64,000 nt of DNA, taken from the NCBI GenBank assembly GCA_964017045.1, contig OZ024794.1, positions 21,315,316 through 21,379,315 of the forward strand, written 5' to 3'. Every line of letters starts with the position of its first letter. Position 1 is the first letter of the stretch. The DNA comes from Omphiscola glabra. Its lineage: Eukaryota; Mollusca; Gastropoda; Lymnaeidae. The notes below the pieces were generated by a model. It searched no databases, was not told where the DNA came from, and saw only the letters and a list, made by a program, of their open reading frames with translations. Made by a program: the position numbers and the translations under genes. This document shows positions 24,256 through 36,984 of the stretch, piece by piece.

Positions 24256-27200
24256 CCTATTTTTAAAAGTTACTGTGCCTGCTTATAAATCCTTGAGAAC
24301 ATTTAACCAATCCTGCAATGAATAAGTAAAGGGCTTTGCAATTATTATCAATATCCTATTAAAATGCTCTAAATTCACAGTTGAAATGAATTGGTTCAAG
24401 CAATTTGTATGCACCAATTTATAAGTTAACCCTTTACAGTCCGATGCGCCCGAAATGCGCCGATATTTTCCTTAAGCCTACAGTCCGTTGCGGCCAAACC
24501 CGCCCGCTTCGAGGTTGTTTACTTTCATTGTTAGCACAGCGGAAATCCATTGCGCATTACTATTTATAGTTCTACCGGAAGAAATCCTCGTTGTCGGCAT
24601 TTATTTTGATACTAGTTTGACCGCGGTGTCTTTAGGGGCTGATTTTCTACGATTTTTTTAAAAGTTGCGATTTTTTCGCTGTAAAAAATGGCTATTGAAG
24701 CCTTGGATACAATTTTGAAAGAACTTAGGACTAATGAAGCTTCACTATTTCATAAATCTAGTATCCCTGAAACTGTTTTTTGATGCAACTTTTGCTTTAA
24801 TCATTTCTTTGTATTTAGGTATTTTTTATTTTATTTTCTTGCTTATAGTTTATTTTCTGTAAATTAATTAGATAAAGAACCTTCATTTAGAATGGAGTTA
24901 TGACCCTTTGCTTGGTCGCTAGGATTAGACAAGGCTGAATAGGCTTGGACTGTAAAGGGTTAAATCTATTAGATTCCTGCAAGTTGATGAATTTTTGTGC
25001 CAGTTTGAAACAAGTTATAATTTGCAATGTTTAGGATATTTTCAATTTTAGTTTAATTACGAAACAGAAACTTACATTAAAAAAGATTATGGTTAATTTT
25101 CATCCTCATCTTTTATTTGATTCCTTTCAGTAATTTTCCATCCGAAAAATTGAATACTAAAATTTAATTAATTAAATTCCTTAATTTAATTCTATTTTAG
25201 CTGCCTTTTCTCTTCAATAAACCAATTATTTTTAATTTACTTGATTTACACTTTAGCTCCTCTTCATACAAAAGGTTTTGAAATTGTTCTTATTGTAGGC
25301 ATGCATAGATAAAAAAAAATATTCATCACTATTTTTTAAGTGTTATTTTTTTTAATAGGATATTAAAATTTCTAAATATTGGTTTTTAAAATAATCATTA
25401 GTACCCACAGCTGGGTTATTGTTTTTTGTTTTTTTTTGGTGCAATAAGATAATAAAATTTAGCTATTTTTGTACTGAAGATTTTTTAGTAAAAGATAAGA
25501 TTCTTTTATTGATCCAATCAAATGGAAATGTTTTTTGATTGCATTGTACATTTTCAGCACATAAATAAAACAATTTGAACACAAGACATGTAAATTAAAT
25601 TATTTCAGTAGTGAAAAAATAAACAGCCATTCAGTGAATTCTCTTAGCCATATCAGGGACTTTTTAGTTCTTATTAAGAATTGTGACTTCAGAGTAAGCT
25701 GAAAACTCCTTTCATCTGTAATAATGAACTTAAAACCTTTATTTTTAAAAAAATGGCAATTTTTGTTTACATTAATTTTAGCACAGGTTTGAGTTGCATA
25801 GATAACCAAACTAATAATGCATTTACCTTTAAAATCTTTATCTCAGACTTTAAATATAAGATAAATTTGTTTATGAGACTTTTACTGATGGACAGCAGTT
25901 GCTGTGTCTGTTTTGAATCAATCATTCAGATTCTATTATATATTGCTATATTTCTCCTTCTGCCATTCACTTTGTTATGTCTGGTACCGTATTTATTTAT
26001 TTAGATTATCAACAACTAAGTCAGTATTTTTTATTCATGTTCAAATTATCTTTAACAGGTAGTAATGCCTTGTGATCAATGTACTATCAGTATCAAAAAG
26101 AAAACAAAAGCATAGATCAGGACATTACAATGCCTCTTGAAATTATTTAGTATTATTTCAAATACCAACGGAAATTTAGTACGACTATGGATAAAAGTTT
26201 CAAATTGTAATCTTGAAATAACATTTTATATTCCATTTACGGATAAAGAAATTGATGTGTGCACATTAGTTTCGGAGAAGAAATATCCAACAAAATAAGT
26301 CTTACTTGTGTCACCATAGTATTAATTTCAAATGTTAAAGTTCCCAGGGCAACCAAATTATGTGTCACTCTCTTTAAATAGTATGATTATTGTCCATGGG
26401 AAAAATATTACTGTTGTTACATGACTATTAAAAGTGAATCATATATTTTTTTCAATTGCGATTCAGGGTTTGTTGGCCCACTTACTTCAGTGGGGATTTA
26501 ATTAATTCCGTAGAAAGATAACGATAGCAACTTTTGAGTATAATTTTTTTTTTAGAAATTTATAGTCATCACATGGGCATATTTTAGAGATTATAAAGTT
26601 CTTAATGTGATATTTAATGGTGATGTGAGTTGAGGCATTACTTGCCCTATATGATTAATGAAAATGATACAAATGTACAGTGTTATATGTACAGACAAGA
26701 GACTTATTGTATTTCTTTCCCTTACTTTTCATGTATATATTGAATGCTCACCTCATATATAAAAAAAACCACTATTTAATTTAAATATATAATTAAAGAA
26801 TTATAATATATGTGATGAATTAAAGTTGTCATTTGCTTTAGTTATTAAAAGCCATTTAAGAAGAAGTGAGCACAGAACCACAAACTTTTAACATACAGGT
26901 ACAGTAATCATTTATCTCTTGATGCATTTCTAAGTTTAAAATTGTTTACAGGAAGTTATTGCTTGCTATCAAGCAGACGTGAAATAGGTATTGCTTCTCT
27001 TATCGGTAAATCAGGATAACTTGATGCTTTCTCATTCATTACATTTTTCAAAACATTTACTTAATTTCTCCGTTCACTGGCAAAAATTCATCAAAAAGCA
27101 ATATTAACTGATAAAAATAACATGCTACTGCTAATCACTTCTAAGTAAACAATCTACAGTGCTTGCAAAAGGAAATAATATTTCTGTCATGAGAAATACC

Positions 27201-27789
27201 AATCTTTAGACAGCAACATACATTTTTTTTTTAAAGTTTTTTTTTCTTTCTTAAAAACATTAATATAGCTATGGGTTATTCAAATTTCTTTTTAAAGAAT
27301 ATGACAACATTGTAGACTTTTTGGGATCAATTGCCAGGGGAAAGTCTCCTCAATATGACATTCTTTTTACATAATAACCCATCCTGTCACTCTCACCACT
27401 TTTTCAGGATACAAGCCAAACAAATACTTTGATTACCATTAACTTGATTTATTCAAGACAATATTACTATAAAAAAATGTGAGGTGAGTTATTTATACCA
27501 AATGAATTTTGAATTAAAGATTTACCTTATGATTTTTTTAACAAAGTAAACATGAACAAACTACATGTCAAATAAATGTTGGCACTAAAATGAGCTTAAT
27601 TTTATAGTATCTATAATGTATTAATGAAGAGTCCTGACTAACGGTACTTAAATGAACTTGACATTCATTCAGCTTTACTGCAAATTTGTACATTTAAAAA
27701 AAAACATTAAAATGAAATTATCAACAGGAAAAACAACATTCAACACTAAGTGTTCAAAAGCTTATCATGAAGCTCAAATTCTATTTTGT
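24256..27789. other. Convergent gap between MTMR10 and SUB1 (3' UTRs plus a MITE)
   Basis: It holds the 3' UTRs of both genes. A candidate MTMR10 polyadenylation signal AATAAA is at 25216-25221. If used, the piggyBac-like MITE at 24426-24963 lies inside the MTMR10 3' UTR. A minus-strand AATAAA (TTTATT at 27448) is a candidate for SUB1. The rest is AT-rich with no supported gene; two ORFs near 25600-26004 look like chance. Confidence 0.6.
24426..24963 (+). mobile_element. piggyBac-like MITE
   Basis: TTAA sits at both edges (24426-24429 and 24960-24963). The inner termini CCCTTTACAGTCC and GGACTGTAAAGGG are perfect 13-bp inverted repeats. TTAA targets with CCCTTT-type ends are the piggyBac pattern. 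An ATG frame at 24688-24783 (32 codons, MAIEALDTILKELRTNEASL then stop), preceded by AAAAA, could be the surviving start of a transposase ORF in an internally deleted copy; that is inference. Confidence 0.8.
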
Positions 27790-30700
27790 TTATAACTTGC
27801 CCAAGCACTCATCAATTTCTGATACCTTGTCTTTGAGAGCATCCCACTGCTCCACAGATAAGCTAATGCCTACAATGAATAGATAATACATACAATTTTT
27901 AAAAAGTGGCTTAAATATTACCAAAGCTGAAAAGTTTTCACTTGTTAGGCATGAGCTAAATGTATTAATATAAAACAAAGATTTTGATATTACTGCATAA
28001 CAATGAGGTAATAAAAATTTTCCCACCTTAACATGATACAAGTCAGATTAGTTTTTTTTTTTTTTTTTAACATTTCTGCAAATATAGTTGATTTAAGTTT
28101 AAGATGAAAATTAGCCAAAAATTTGCAAATTTAATTCAATATTTTACTTTCAAATTTCATCATGATTAGCTGTGCCTTTAGAGATTGTTCTTACTTTAAT
28201 ATATATCCTAATACGTTTGATCCCACAGATTTACCATTTCAAGTAACAGACATGTACGCATCCAATTGTTAGATCAGCAATTCAATTTAGGGGGAACAAA
28301 TTAAAAATGTATTTTGCACAACTTTATTTTGCTTTTAAAATATGTGTACCGCTGATACTTTGATAACACTTATACATTACTAACATGCTCATTTTGTAAG
28401 TCACATTCATTGATAAGTTATTGCTTTAAATAGAACCTGTATGTAGAATAAATTAAATTTTGTATCATCTTAATGTTTCTGATTTATTTTTAAAAATTTA
28501 AAAGCTCTCTACAATTGTAAGTAAAGTGACACTTAGTTCCTTCCACCCAACAGTAATCACCTATTTTTGTTAGTACATTTGGTGATTCATAACATTTCAA
28601 TGTATAAAAGTATGATATTATTACCTTTTTTCCCTGGTCGGAGATCGCCATCCTTTTCATAATATTCTCGAATGCTAACCATTGGTTTCCCTCTGAATTC
28701 ACTTACAGTTGCATACCGCATTTTGCCAATCTAGAGAAAATATATGAATGCTTTAAAAACTAAATTTGTTTTTTTTAACATGACACTGCAAAATAATAAT
28801 TTTTTTTTTTTAAATTCATTTTTTTTTTGTTCTCTAAATAAAATAATTTTAAAAAGCAAAAAAAATTTCAAACAAAAGTTGAACTTAATAGACAAATATG
28901 AAATTGTGTGGTCAAGGCTGGGGAAAATATTCTTTTATGTTTATTTGGGCAAACCAATGATTGGTTTTAGAAATCTGATTTGAGAAGAATTGACTGCTCT
29001 AAGTAGCCTTAACAGTGGGTACTCCAATGTTCCCTTAGTGGGCAGTTGGTTGATGACTGCTTCAGATATATCTCAGAAATCTGTTATAAAAATGGAAAAA
29101 CTTTTAGCTCTATTCCCCATGGATTCCAGTTGTAAGAATCCTAGAAATATATTATGAACTTTCATTACAAGGAAGACCAGAAATGTTTTGTAACTCAATA
29201 AATTAAATTTTAATGAGAAACTAATTTTTTTTTATATTTCATAATATTCCATAATTCTTTTCTGAATTGTACTTAAATTTGTATGCTTTCAATTAGAAAA
29301 AAAAATTAATTCAATTATTATTTTTAAAAAAAACGAAACAAAACAACCACTGATAATCAGCAATCTGATTTTCCTACATCTTATTTCAGAAACCAATATT
29401 TTTGACAGAATTTCACTTTGTACCTGAAACATGCTTTCACCACTGGAACTTTTAGTTGGACCAGCTTTTTTCTCATCTGCTTTTGATTCTTTTTTTTCTG
29501 GCTTGGCCTCTTTTTTCTCTGGTTTGGCTTCTGGCTTTTTCTTCTTTTGTTTTGGCTTTAAATGAAGAAAAAAAAAGTAATGTGTATTTATACATAAAAG
29601 ATTTAAAAAAAAAAAAAAACTTTGACTAATATCCTTTAATGAATTAATATGTGTAGTAATGGGCCATTCTTATATTACCTCCAAACGGAGGGTGAGAGGT
29701 GTTGTTTATTTTGGAGATTTTGTGCACAGGTGCCTATGAGGGGGGGGGGGGGGGGGGTTCCAGCAAAAATTATGTACATTTATGCACAAATTGTGCAATA
29801 ATTATCAGAAAATTCTGACAATCCATTAATAGCCCGTTTAACTGACAGTCTAGAATTTCCAATTAAATTTTGGAACCACACAATGAAAACCTATGACACA
29901 ATTTTTTACATGGTTTTCTGTGACTTCGTAATTGTTTATAAATTATAAATAAATGGGGTTTTTGTTATTTATTGGTGAATAGGGTGTTGACAGCTCGTTT
30001 GTACACCAAAAAGCTGGTGGTCTGGAGTTCATTCCCCACCAAAGCCAACATAACAAGCACCCCTGGTGGATGGGACTCGTTAGCCTTGGACGGGAATTCA
30101 TCTAAGAGAAGGCATATTCTGAATTCAAACCAGGAGCCAGAATGATCAATAAATTGATCGTGGGACCTCAAATATAGAGAGAAAAAAAAGAAGGAAAAAA
30201 AGTAACTGTGTTGAAATTTGATTTTTTTAAAACATAATATGTATGGCCCTTAAACAACTTTGACTGGTATATGATGTGTTGCTCTTTATTTTTGTCTCTT
30301 TGCAAGTGTTGCAAATAAGGGGACTAATTTAAACCTCTTAGAAACTTTGATAAAGTACATAATAGGGGATATTTCCCTCTCCACTTTCTAGTGTTTTGGT
30401 CAGTGTTTACTCAATGACACACAGATGCTAACAATCTATGACATACAGACGCTAACAACATCACACTTTTAAAGAGCTGTTGAGATCCCATGGCTTGTGA
30501 CGTAATTAACTTTGATGATTTCGATTGATGATTTCGAAACAATTAAAAAACATTGGAGAAGGTTATGTGTTTATTTCCCCAGGCTTAGTAAATTGTTTAC
30601 AATAACACTTTGAGGGGTTAGCTGTGATGACTTTAATTGAGTTTACTTAGTATTCAGAGGGTCAAGATTGGAAGAAAGATGAAAAGAAAACAAACCAAAC

Positions 30701-33700
30701 AAAAAAGTGGTTGGGGGGGGGGGGGTGTGGTTTGTGTGTGTGATCCTAGAGCTTAAATCAAATTTAAAGATATGGATGCAGTATGGCCCATTAACTTTGT
30801 TTTATACATGGATTGATAGTTACAGTAAACGGCAGCTAGGGGTGCACGGCAGCTTCCTTTAGGGCCATTTTAGATGACATAGTGCCTTTTGAAAAACAAT
30901 CTAATTTTTTATTTTAGGCACTCTTAACCCTCCCAATTTCACTTTGATCCTAATTTAACAAATTTTTATAAAAGATTATGTTTACGCATGAAAAAATGTA
31001 CGAAAGTAAATTCCTGAGAGTTGTTTCTGCGCACACACACCACAACCCCCCCCCCCCCCCCCCTTTCCTAGTCAACATTTTTGTTGACATTTAGATTATG
31101 TCACCCTTTGATGTAGTGCAGGGGCCACCAAACTTTTTTCACGGCGGGCCGGATAATGGGAAAAAATGACGAGCGTGGTCCGGATAAAAATTCTGTACAA
31201 TACTTGCAAGCCAGAACAAAAGCTCTGAACAAAAAGAAGAAAAACTAATTTTAGTATTCCATTTTAATCATGGGTGAGTGGCGTGCAATGCAAAAAAGCA
31301 AAGACAACCAACATATTTATTTACTAAAAAAGTTAGCAAAGAAGGTGACGTTAGCAAAAAGATAGTTACATCAGACCTAGTGCGAACATATTCGAAAAAC
31401 TAAGCAGCAAAAAATGTTACTGAGATCTATGAAACTGACGTTTGGCTTTAAAGATATCATCAATGTTTGGTTTGAAATTGCTGCATCTAATCAAAAGAAT
31501 TGTTTTTAAATGTTCATCAATCCCTCTCATTGGATGTGTTGACTTCACATACTTTATTTTTGAAAATGTTTGCTCTCAGACATAAGTTGTTCCATGCATG
31601 CTGCAAACGAATGCCAACTCTTCCATTATCTGAAAGTCCAAATTGACACCACAATTAAACACAAGAATTTTTGAGAAATCAGTGGACTCATCCACATGAA
31701 TTTCCTAGCTTTGTCACGCATATGTAGCATTATGTTCTCTCCAAATTCTTCTGTTCTCCGCACAACTGAACTTGCCGTAGGGCTGTTACTTCCAACTGAG
31801 GCTACTATGATTTTTAATGTCCCCGTATGTTTCCAACACTCCTCTTTCTTACACCCATTTACTACCCAGTTAGTGGCAGTTATCAGACAATAATATATTA
31901 GCGGGAATATGCTTAATGGAAATTGATTCTTATTTTATAATTTTTTAAACCAACTTTTCCTAAAAACAACAACCTCAGGTTACTTGGTAATTTCTTTAAT
32001 TTAAAGTTTAAATGATGTCATCATTTGTTACTTAATTCTTATTTTAGTTACCAGTATTTAAATACATCTTGTTTTATGCTGATCTGAGTTCGAGTTTGAA
32101 CCACGTTAAATTTCATCAGTAACGTACCCTCAACATAAATTATTATAAAAAGCAAATAAAGGTCTGCAAAACAAAGTGACCGCAGATTGTATTATTTATA
32201 AATGTCGGTCATCTACTTTTAGTAGTTAACTTTTTGGCGCCAGCTTAACTTGATCCCACTAAGCACTGCGATTAGTTATTGTATTCATTTTACATACTGT
32301 ATGTTTATTTATTTACTATTAAGATTCTGTATTGTAAGATTTTGAGACAACATTGTACAATTTTAGAGTGTTTGAGGGTAAACAGGTCTATAATAAACAA
32401 GAAAATCTAGACACAATAATTTAAAATTGAAAATGGTAAATTAAGGCGCATAGCAGCCAGGAGGTCTCCGCACGTGTGAAGATCTCCTAGTATTCTAAAC
32501 ATTATATTATTGAAATTTAAATTGTATCACATCTCGTTTTCCATATTTTTATAAAGCAAGTTCAAGTACCATCGGCTGGTCGGATGAACGGGCCGTAGTT
32601 TGGTGACCCCTGATGTAGTGTTGAGCTTTTGTTGAGGCTAACCTTTTGCATTTCATTTTCTTTCATTGGTTTTCAAATGAAGAATTGTTGAAAATGCAAT
32701 CTCGCCATACTTTATACAGTTTTTAGGTGTTTTGAAAGGTGTAGGACTTTACAGGATTAAGTAAGGTTTTTCAAGGATTTAGAAAGAGAAAAATACTAAA
32801 ATTCATCGTAGGTCAAAATGTAGATTGAATCCTATTGGCCCAATAAACATGACCTTTGGCCTAATTTTTTTATCAGCAGGCTATTGAAACATAGAATTTG
32901 AGTGAGGCTCTGCCAGTATCTATGTAATATACCAGTAAGTAATACGTAAATCCTTAGATAGTAACCACTTTGAGTAGTAAACAGTAATAACAAAACCCTT
33001 TGTGTAATAATCTTAGCAAAAACTGCAGCTAAGTGAGTGGCTGACCGAATACCCTGGAATTGTTGATGCGTCATCAATTGCATCATCAGATGCATTTTGC
33101 TAAAAATACATTTAAATGCTTGTTTCAGGCTGTTATGCAATTGAAGAACATCTTAAAACATATTTGCAGAAACTTAACTTCGAGACAATGAAAGGAGATT
33201 CTACATCTATTAAATCTTCTCTGCCCCTGAATGTAGATAATCTATTGGATAAAGGTACAAGGACGGAGATCTTATTTGCTAATTTCCTTGCAATCACATC
33301 TAGTTTACATTGTCCAATTAAAAATTACACTTCTTGTTTGGGTTTTTGAAGTAATCAAGAAATTATCAATGCTTACATGCATTTAAAACATTGATAATTA
33401 ACTTAAAAAATTATAAATAATATTATTTCGACCTTTAATTTCTTTTCTGTACAATTTTTTGTGCTGATCTATTTTTTGGGGACTTTTTGTACAGTTTTTT
33501 CCCTGCAGGTTGGCATGTATATCTCACAAAAGTGTGTAAAAGCAAATGGTAGTATAGTAATAATATTAAAACTTTAAGTGACTGATTAAAAATGAAAAAA
33601 AAAAACGTTGTGTCAGGATCCATGGGTTGCGAACCCATGAACTGATGTAAAAAAATTACTTCCAATTTTTTATTAAAATAGGCATCGCAAAGGAAAATAG

Positions 33701-33889
33701 GACTATGGCTGATTAATCATCATCATCCAATGTAACGAGGTTAATAGGGTAAATATGGCATCATGTAAAATTCTATAAACAGTTTACATCTAAATTAAAT
33801 AATATTTTTTTGTAAAGCTTACTAACCTCATCGGAATCACCACTTTCTTCAGAATCAGAAGAGCTCAAATATTCTTTTGACTTAGGCAT
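27790..33889 (-). CDS. SUB1: Transcriptional coactivator p15/PC4
   Basis: Four exons in transcript order: 33827-33889, 29424-29555, 28625-28730, 27790-27869, all with GT-AG borders and joining in frame to 126 residues, against 127 in human. Residues 1-21 are the Ser/acidic tail, [21 protein letters not shown], a likely casein-kinase-II substrate as in the human protein. Residues 22-65 are Lys/Glu/Pro-rich ([15 protein letters not shown]). Residues 66-126 are the single-stranded-DNA-binding dimer domain: [62 protein letters not shown]4 is nuclear, binds ssDNA and melted promoters and bridges activators to the general transcription machinery. The gene is tail to tail with MTMR10. Intron 1 (29556-33826) holds a hAT element. 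Confidence 0.95.
29965..30190. repeat. Possible SINE-like or unclassified repeat in SUB1 intron 1
   Basis: A GC-richer block ends in an A/G-rich tail (GAGAGAAAAAAAAGAAGG). GGAGTTCATTCCCC resembles a decayed tRNA B box. No convincing A box was found, and no second copy occurs in the window. Confidence 0.3.
31119..32612. mobile_element. 1.5-kb hAT deletion derivative, SUB1 intron 1
   Basis: The left end CAGGGGCCACCAAACTTTTT and the right end, reversed as CAGGGGTCACCAAACTACGG, are terminal inverted repeats. A perfect 8-bp duplication ATGTAGTG is at 31111-31118 and 32613-32620. GCGGGCCGG lies next to the left end and CGGGCCG near the right. A broken transposase lies on the minus strand at 31417-31800. 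The right third (31925-32390) also occurs at 13370-13845. Confidence 0.9.
31417..31800 (-). pseudogene. Broken hAT transposase (GTF2IRD2/ZBED5-like domesticated relatives)
   Basis: Read on the minus strand: [20 protein letters not shown], a frame break, then [38 protein letters not shown], an in-frame stop, and [12 protein letters not shown] through [27 protein letters not shown]-like, GVN-DF-I-EEL and EQTFS-MKYVKS-DEHL are consecutive landmarks of the hAT transposase family that also gave vertebrate GTF2IRD2. The segment between SMHGTT and the dimerisation block is deleted, so the two are abnormally close. Not functional. Confidence 0.8.
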
Positions 33890-35235
33890 CTCTATTATAA
33901 ATACCACAAAGCAATTTGTTCAATTCTTCTGGAGACAAAAATGTCTGGCATTTAATTATGGCATAGGACAAATTAGTTCACAGTCTCGTAACACTACTCA
34001 TAATATAACATCAGTTGGGGTGTTATTTGTCTATGTGTAATATCGTACAAAACAATAAACATATTGGTTAAAATTATTTAACATTAAGTTATAATCTATA
34101 AAGTAATTAAATTATCTGTCCATTATTCTGAATATATCTTAATATTGCATTTCATTTTAATATTCATCCAAAAGCAATAACCTGATATTTTTACATTAAA
34201 CATGAATACACAAAAAATGTAAGTTGTTGTAAAAAGGCAAAATTATATAAAATAAAAACCCTGCATTCAAGCATTCTGGCTAATAATGCAATCTGATTTT
34301 ATGTCCCCAATCTATAAGAAAAAGAGACCCAGTATCACCTTACACATTAATTTTAATAGATTATACATCAATCTTTTAAATTTTTGTCAAAATAGATTTC
34401 AACAAATGCAGCCTATGTATAAAGTATGTCAAAATCTAACGCTGCTGTGTAGAGCAGTTGAAAATGCATTATTACAAAATCTTTAGATTTCTCCATTCTT
34501 GCAATCGCCACCGTTCAGCCTAAGATCGAAATTTTGATGTCACAAAATTAGGGAAACAAAAACGAATGTTGGCTAAATTTGTCACAAGGGTGACGTTAAA
34601 TATTACTGTTGTTGTATCTAGCAAGTGTATTGTGAAAACACGAAGCAACAATACAACAATCATCACCATCATCACGAAACAAGGCAGTGTTATTTTATAG
34701 CTCTTACAAATATTTAGACACTTCCCCCACCATGCACACTGTATGCTTTTAAGTTTCCTATACGCAAGTAGGTAATATAATTATGGATGGTCTCCAACCA
34801 ATCATGTTTCTTCACCGCCAGATGTAGAAAGGAGCTAAAACTAACAAACATGTATTTTTTTTTAAATTGTAAAAGCTTCAAAAAATATTTTTTAACCTAG
34901 TCTCTTAAAATCGTGTTCTGACAGGTCTACATAAGACAGGTCTGCATACAATCACAAAAGACAAATCAAAATCGTACATTGTACGCCAAAATGGTAATAT
35001 AGAAATACACTGATTAACAAAATTAACCAAAAAAGATGTATATATATCCATATTTATTAAATTTCCTAGCAAATGCAATTTTTCAATTAACTTAGAAGAG
35101 GAAATTTTTGCAATTTGCTTTCCGGGGAATTCTAGAACACATGTCTTATGATTAATATGGCACAAAGTTGCTCATAGTGTTAAATATTAAAAGGTCTTTA
35201 GGCAATTCAACTAGCTTTCAAAGTGTAGTGGGTAG
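33890..35235. other. Upstream flank of SUB1, no gene seen
   Basis: This should contain the SUB1 promoter and 5' UTR just right of 33889; no defined element was recognised. A fragment of the CTGTTTAC MITE family lies at about 34902-34998 (AAAATCGTACATTGTACGCC). Confidence 0.5.
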
Positions 35236-35441
35236 CAGTGGCGTAGCTAGAGTGTTTGGCGCCCGGGGACAACATTCGCGCCTGGGGACAAGATTCATTT
35301 TAAAGCGCCCTCTTTTCCTTTTTTCAACCATCAAACCCGTTATTTTCATTAATAAAATAATACCAAAGCACATTTTGGCGCCCTAACTAGCTGGCGCCCG
35401 GGTACATCTGTACCCCCCTGCCCCACTACGCTACGCCTCTG
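35236..35441. mobile_element. hAT MITE with CAGTGGCGTAGC ends (copy 1)
   Basis: The ends are CAGTGGCGTAGC and GCTACGCCTCTG. A perfect 8-bp duplication GTGGGTAG is at 35228-35235 and 35442-35449. The interior contains GGCGCCCGGGGACAA and CTGGCGCCCGGGTAC. A diverged copy is at 46237-46440. Confidence 0.9.
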
Positions 35442-36984
35442 GTGGGTAGCAGGTTTCTATTTATTTATTTTTTTCAAATTATTATTTTTTTTGGTAGTAG
35501 TACTAGTTTTAGAGAAAATTGTCAATTTAAAAAAAAAATCTATGGATTTGGGAAGGCAGGGATGAAATAGGCGCCATATATTTATCAATCAGAAATTTAT
35601 CTAAAGAATGTTTTAGCAGCTTGTATTTGCAAATAAAGTTTCAATTTACTGAATTTATACTGTGACAACTGCCTCAGATAACTTAAGGTATGTGCCACAA
35701 CGCACCCCTGCATTTTGAATTCATCAAATTTCTTGGGAGGGGCTCACTCAGCCTCCTCCTGCCTCCCCAAACCCCATCTCCAGTTTTGTTCAGGAGCATT
35801 CAGCGCTCTCAATTTCTGCTCCCTCCCCGATCAAAGTGACAGTAGCGGCACATCTGATAAAAATGACAGTAGCTCTTTATCTTTAAAAAAATATTTTTTA
35901 AACTAATTATTAGTAATTGTGGAGAAATGACTTTTATTAATTAATGAACGTGGATGACTCTCGCATGAGTTATCACCTACTCATGTCTAGGAGTTTTACG
36001 TTTCACACAAAGTGACATAATTTCAATCATATTCACTTACAATGTAAACCAAAAGAAGTTTATAACCAATTTCATAAAATGAACTTATTTAATTAAATTC
36101 ACTGCACTTTATTATAAGTTATAATGATATGAAAATTCATAGCATACAATAATGGCTTAGATCTACCTTTGCATTCAGTTACAGTTTACAAGCTAGGGTT
36201 TAAGGACTATGGCCTCCCGTTATACCAATGCTTTGAGATAAATTGATAGGATCAGACCATTAACAAATTATCAATACCTGGTATAAAATGATTGATGATC
36301 TCGCTTTATCTATCAATATGCAAAGTCACTTCAAAGTTAAGTGGTTCCTCCTCCGTGGCTTCTCAGGGCCGGAATGAAAGTGGCTGTCACAGAAGTACAT
36401 TGTGGAATAAATAGCCTTTCCAGCCGAACATTGTAGGGTGTGGACTTCACAGCGTAGAGTCGATGCAATATGCAGTCCTATTTGATGCAGGCTAACGGTT
36501 TGATCTTACAGATGTTTAGCACTGGCGGAGTCCTCAGAATCCAGCCTCAGGAAGTATCCTCAATCCACCTGCTAAGGTGCTGTGGTATCTTGCACTACGG
36601 CAACCAGGTAGGTTAGACTTGCCAGCTTCCACTATAGCGTGATAATCTAGACAAACTTTTTCTGTATTCTACCACGGGTTATATATAGTTATGGTTATAT
36701 ACTTTATCATTGCCTGATTTCAATGCTGTGTTTGATCCAGACCAATGAAGTTAATTGTAGAAGTAGAAACGTAGTTTAAATTTTCTATGAGTTAGCTCAA
36801 TCTTGAGGTGGGGGGGGGGGGGGGGGGGGAGAGGGTGTTACTAGCAAGATGTTCTTTATACATCACTTATTGGAATGTCCAGCTTTATTTCAACATAGTA
36901 ATTAAAACGATTTTCTTGAACTTATAAAAATTTAATTTTCATTTAGTTTGTTATAAATTATAAACATTCCGGGAGTGAAACTAG
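35442..36984. other. Intergenic, no gene seen
   Basis: 35450-36070 is AT-rich single-copy-like sequence. 36170-36700 is more GC-rich and looks repeat-derived, but has no partner in the window. A G homopolymer of about 20 lies at 36811-36830. Confidence 0.5.

Noticed and set aside
32832..33140. 102-codon minus-strand ORF in SUB1 intron 1
   Set aside because: Basic, low-similarity sequence with no splice or family support; probably chance.
33607..33650. Hairpin CATGGGTTGCGAACCCATG as a tRNA arm
   Set aside because: No cloverleaf or A/B boxes around it.
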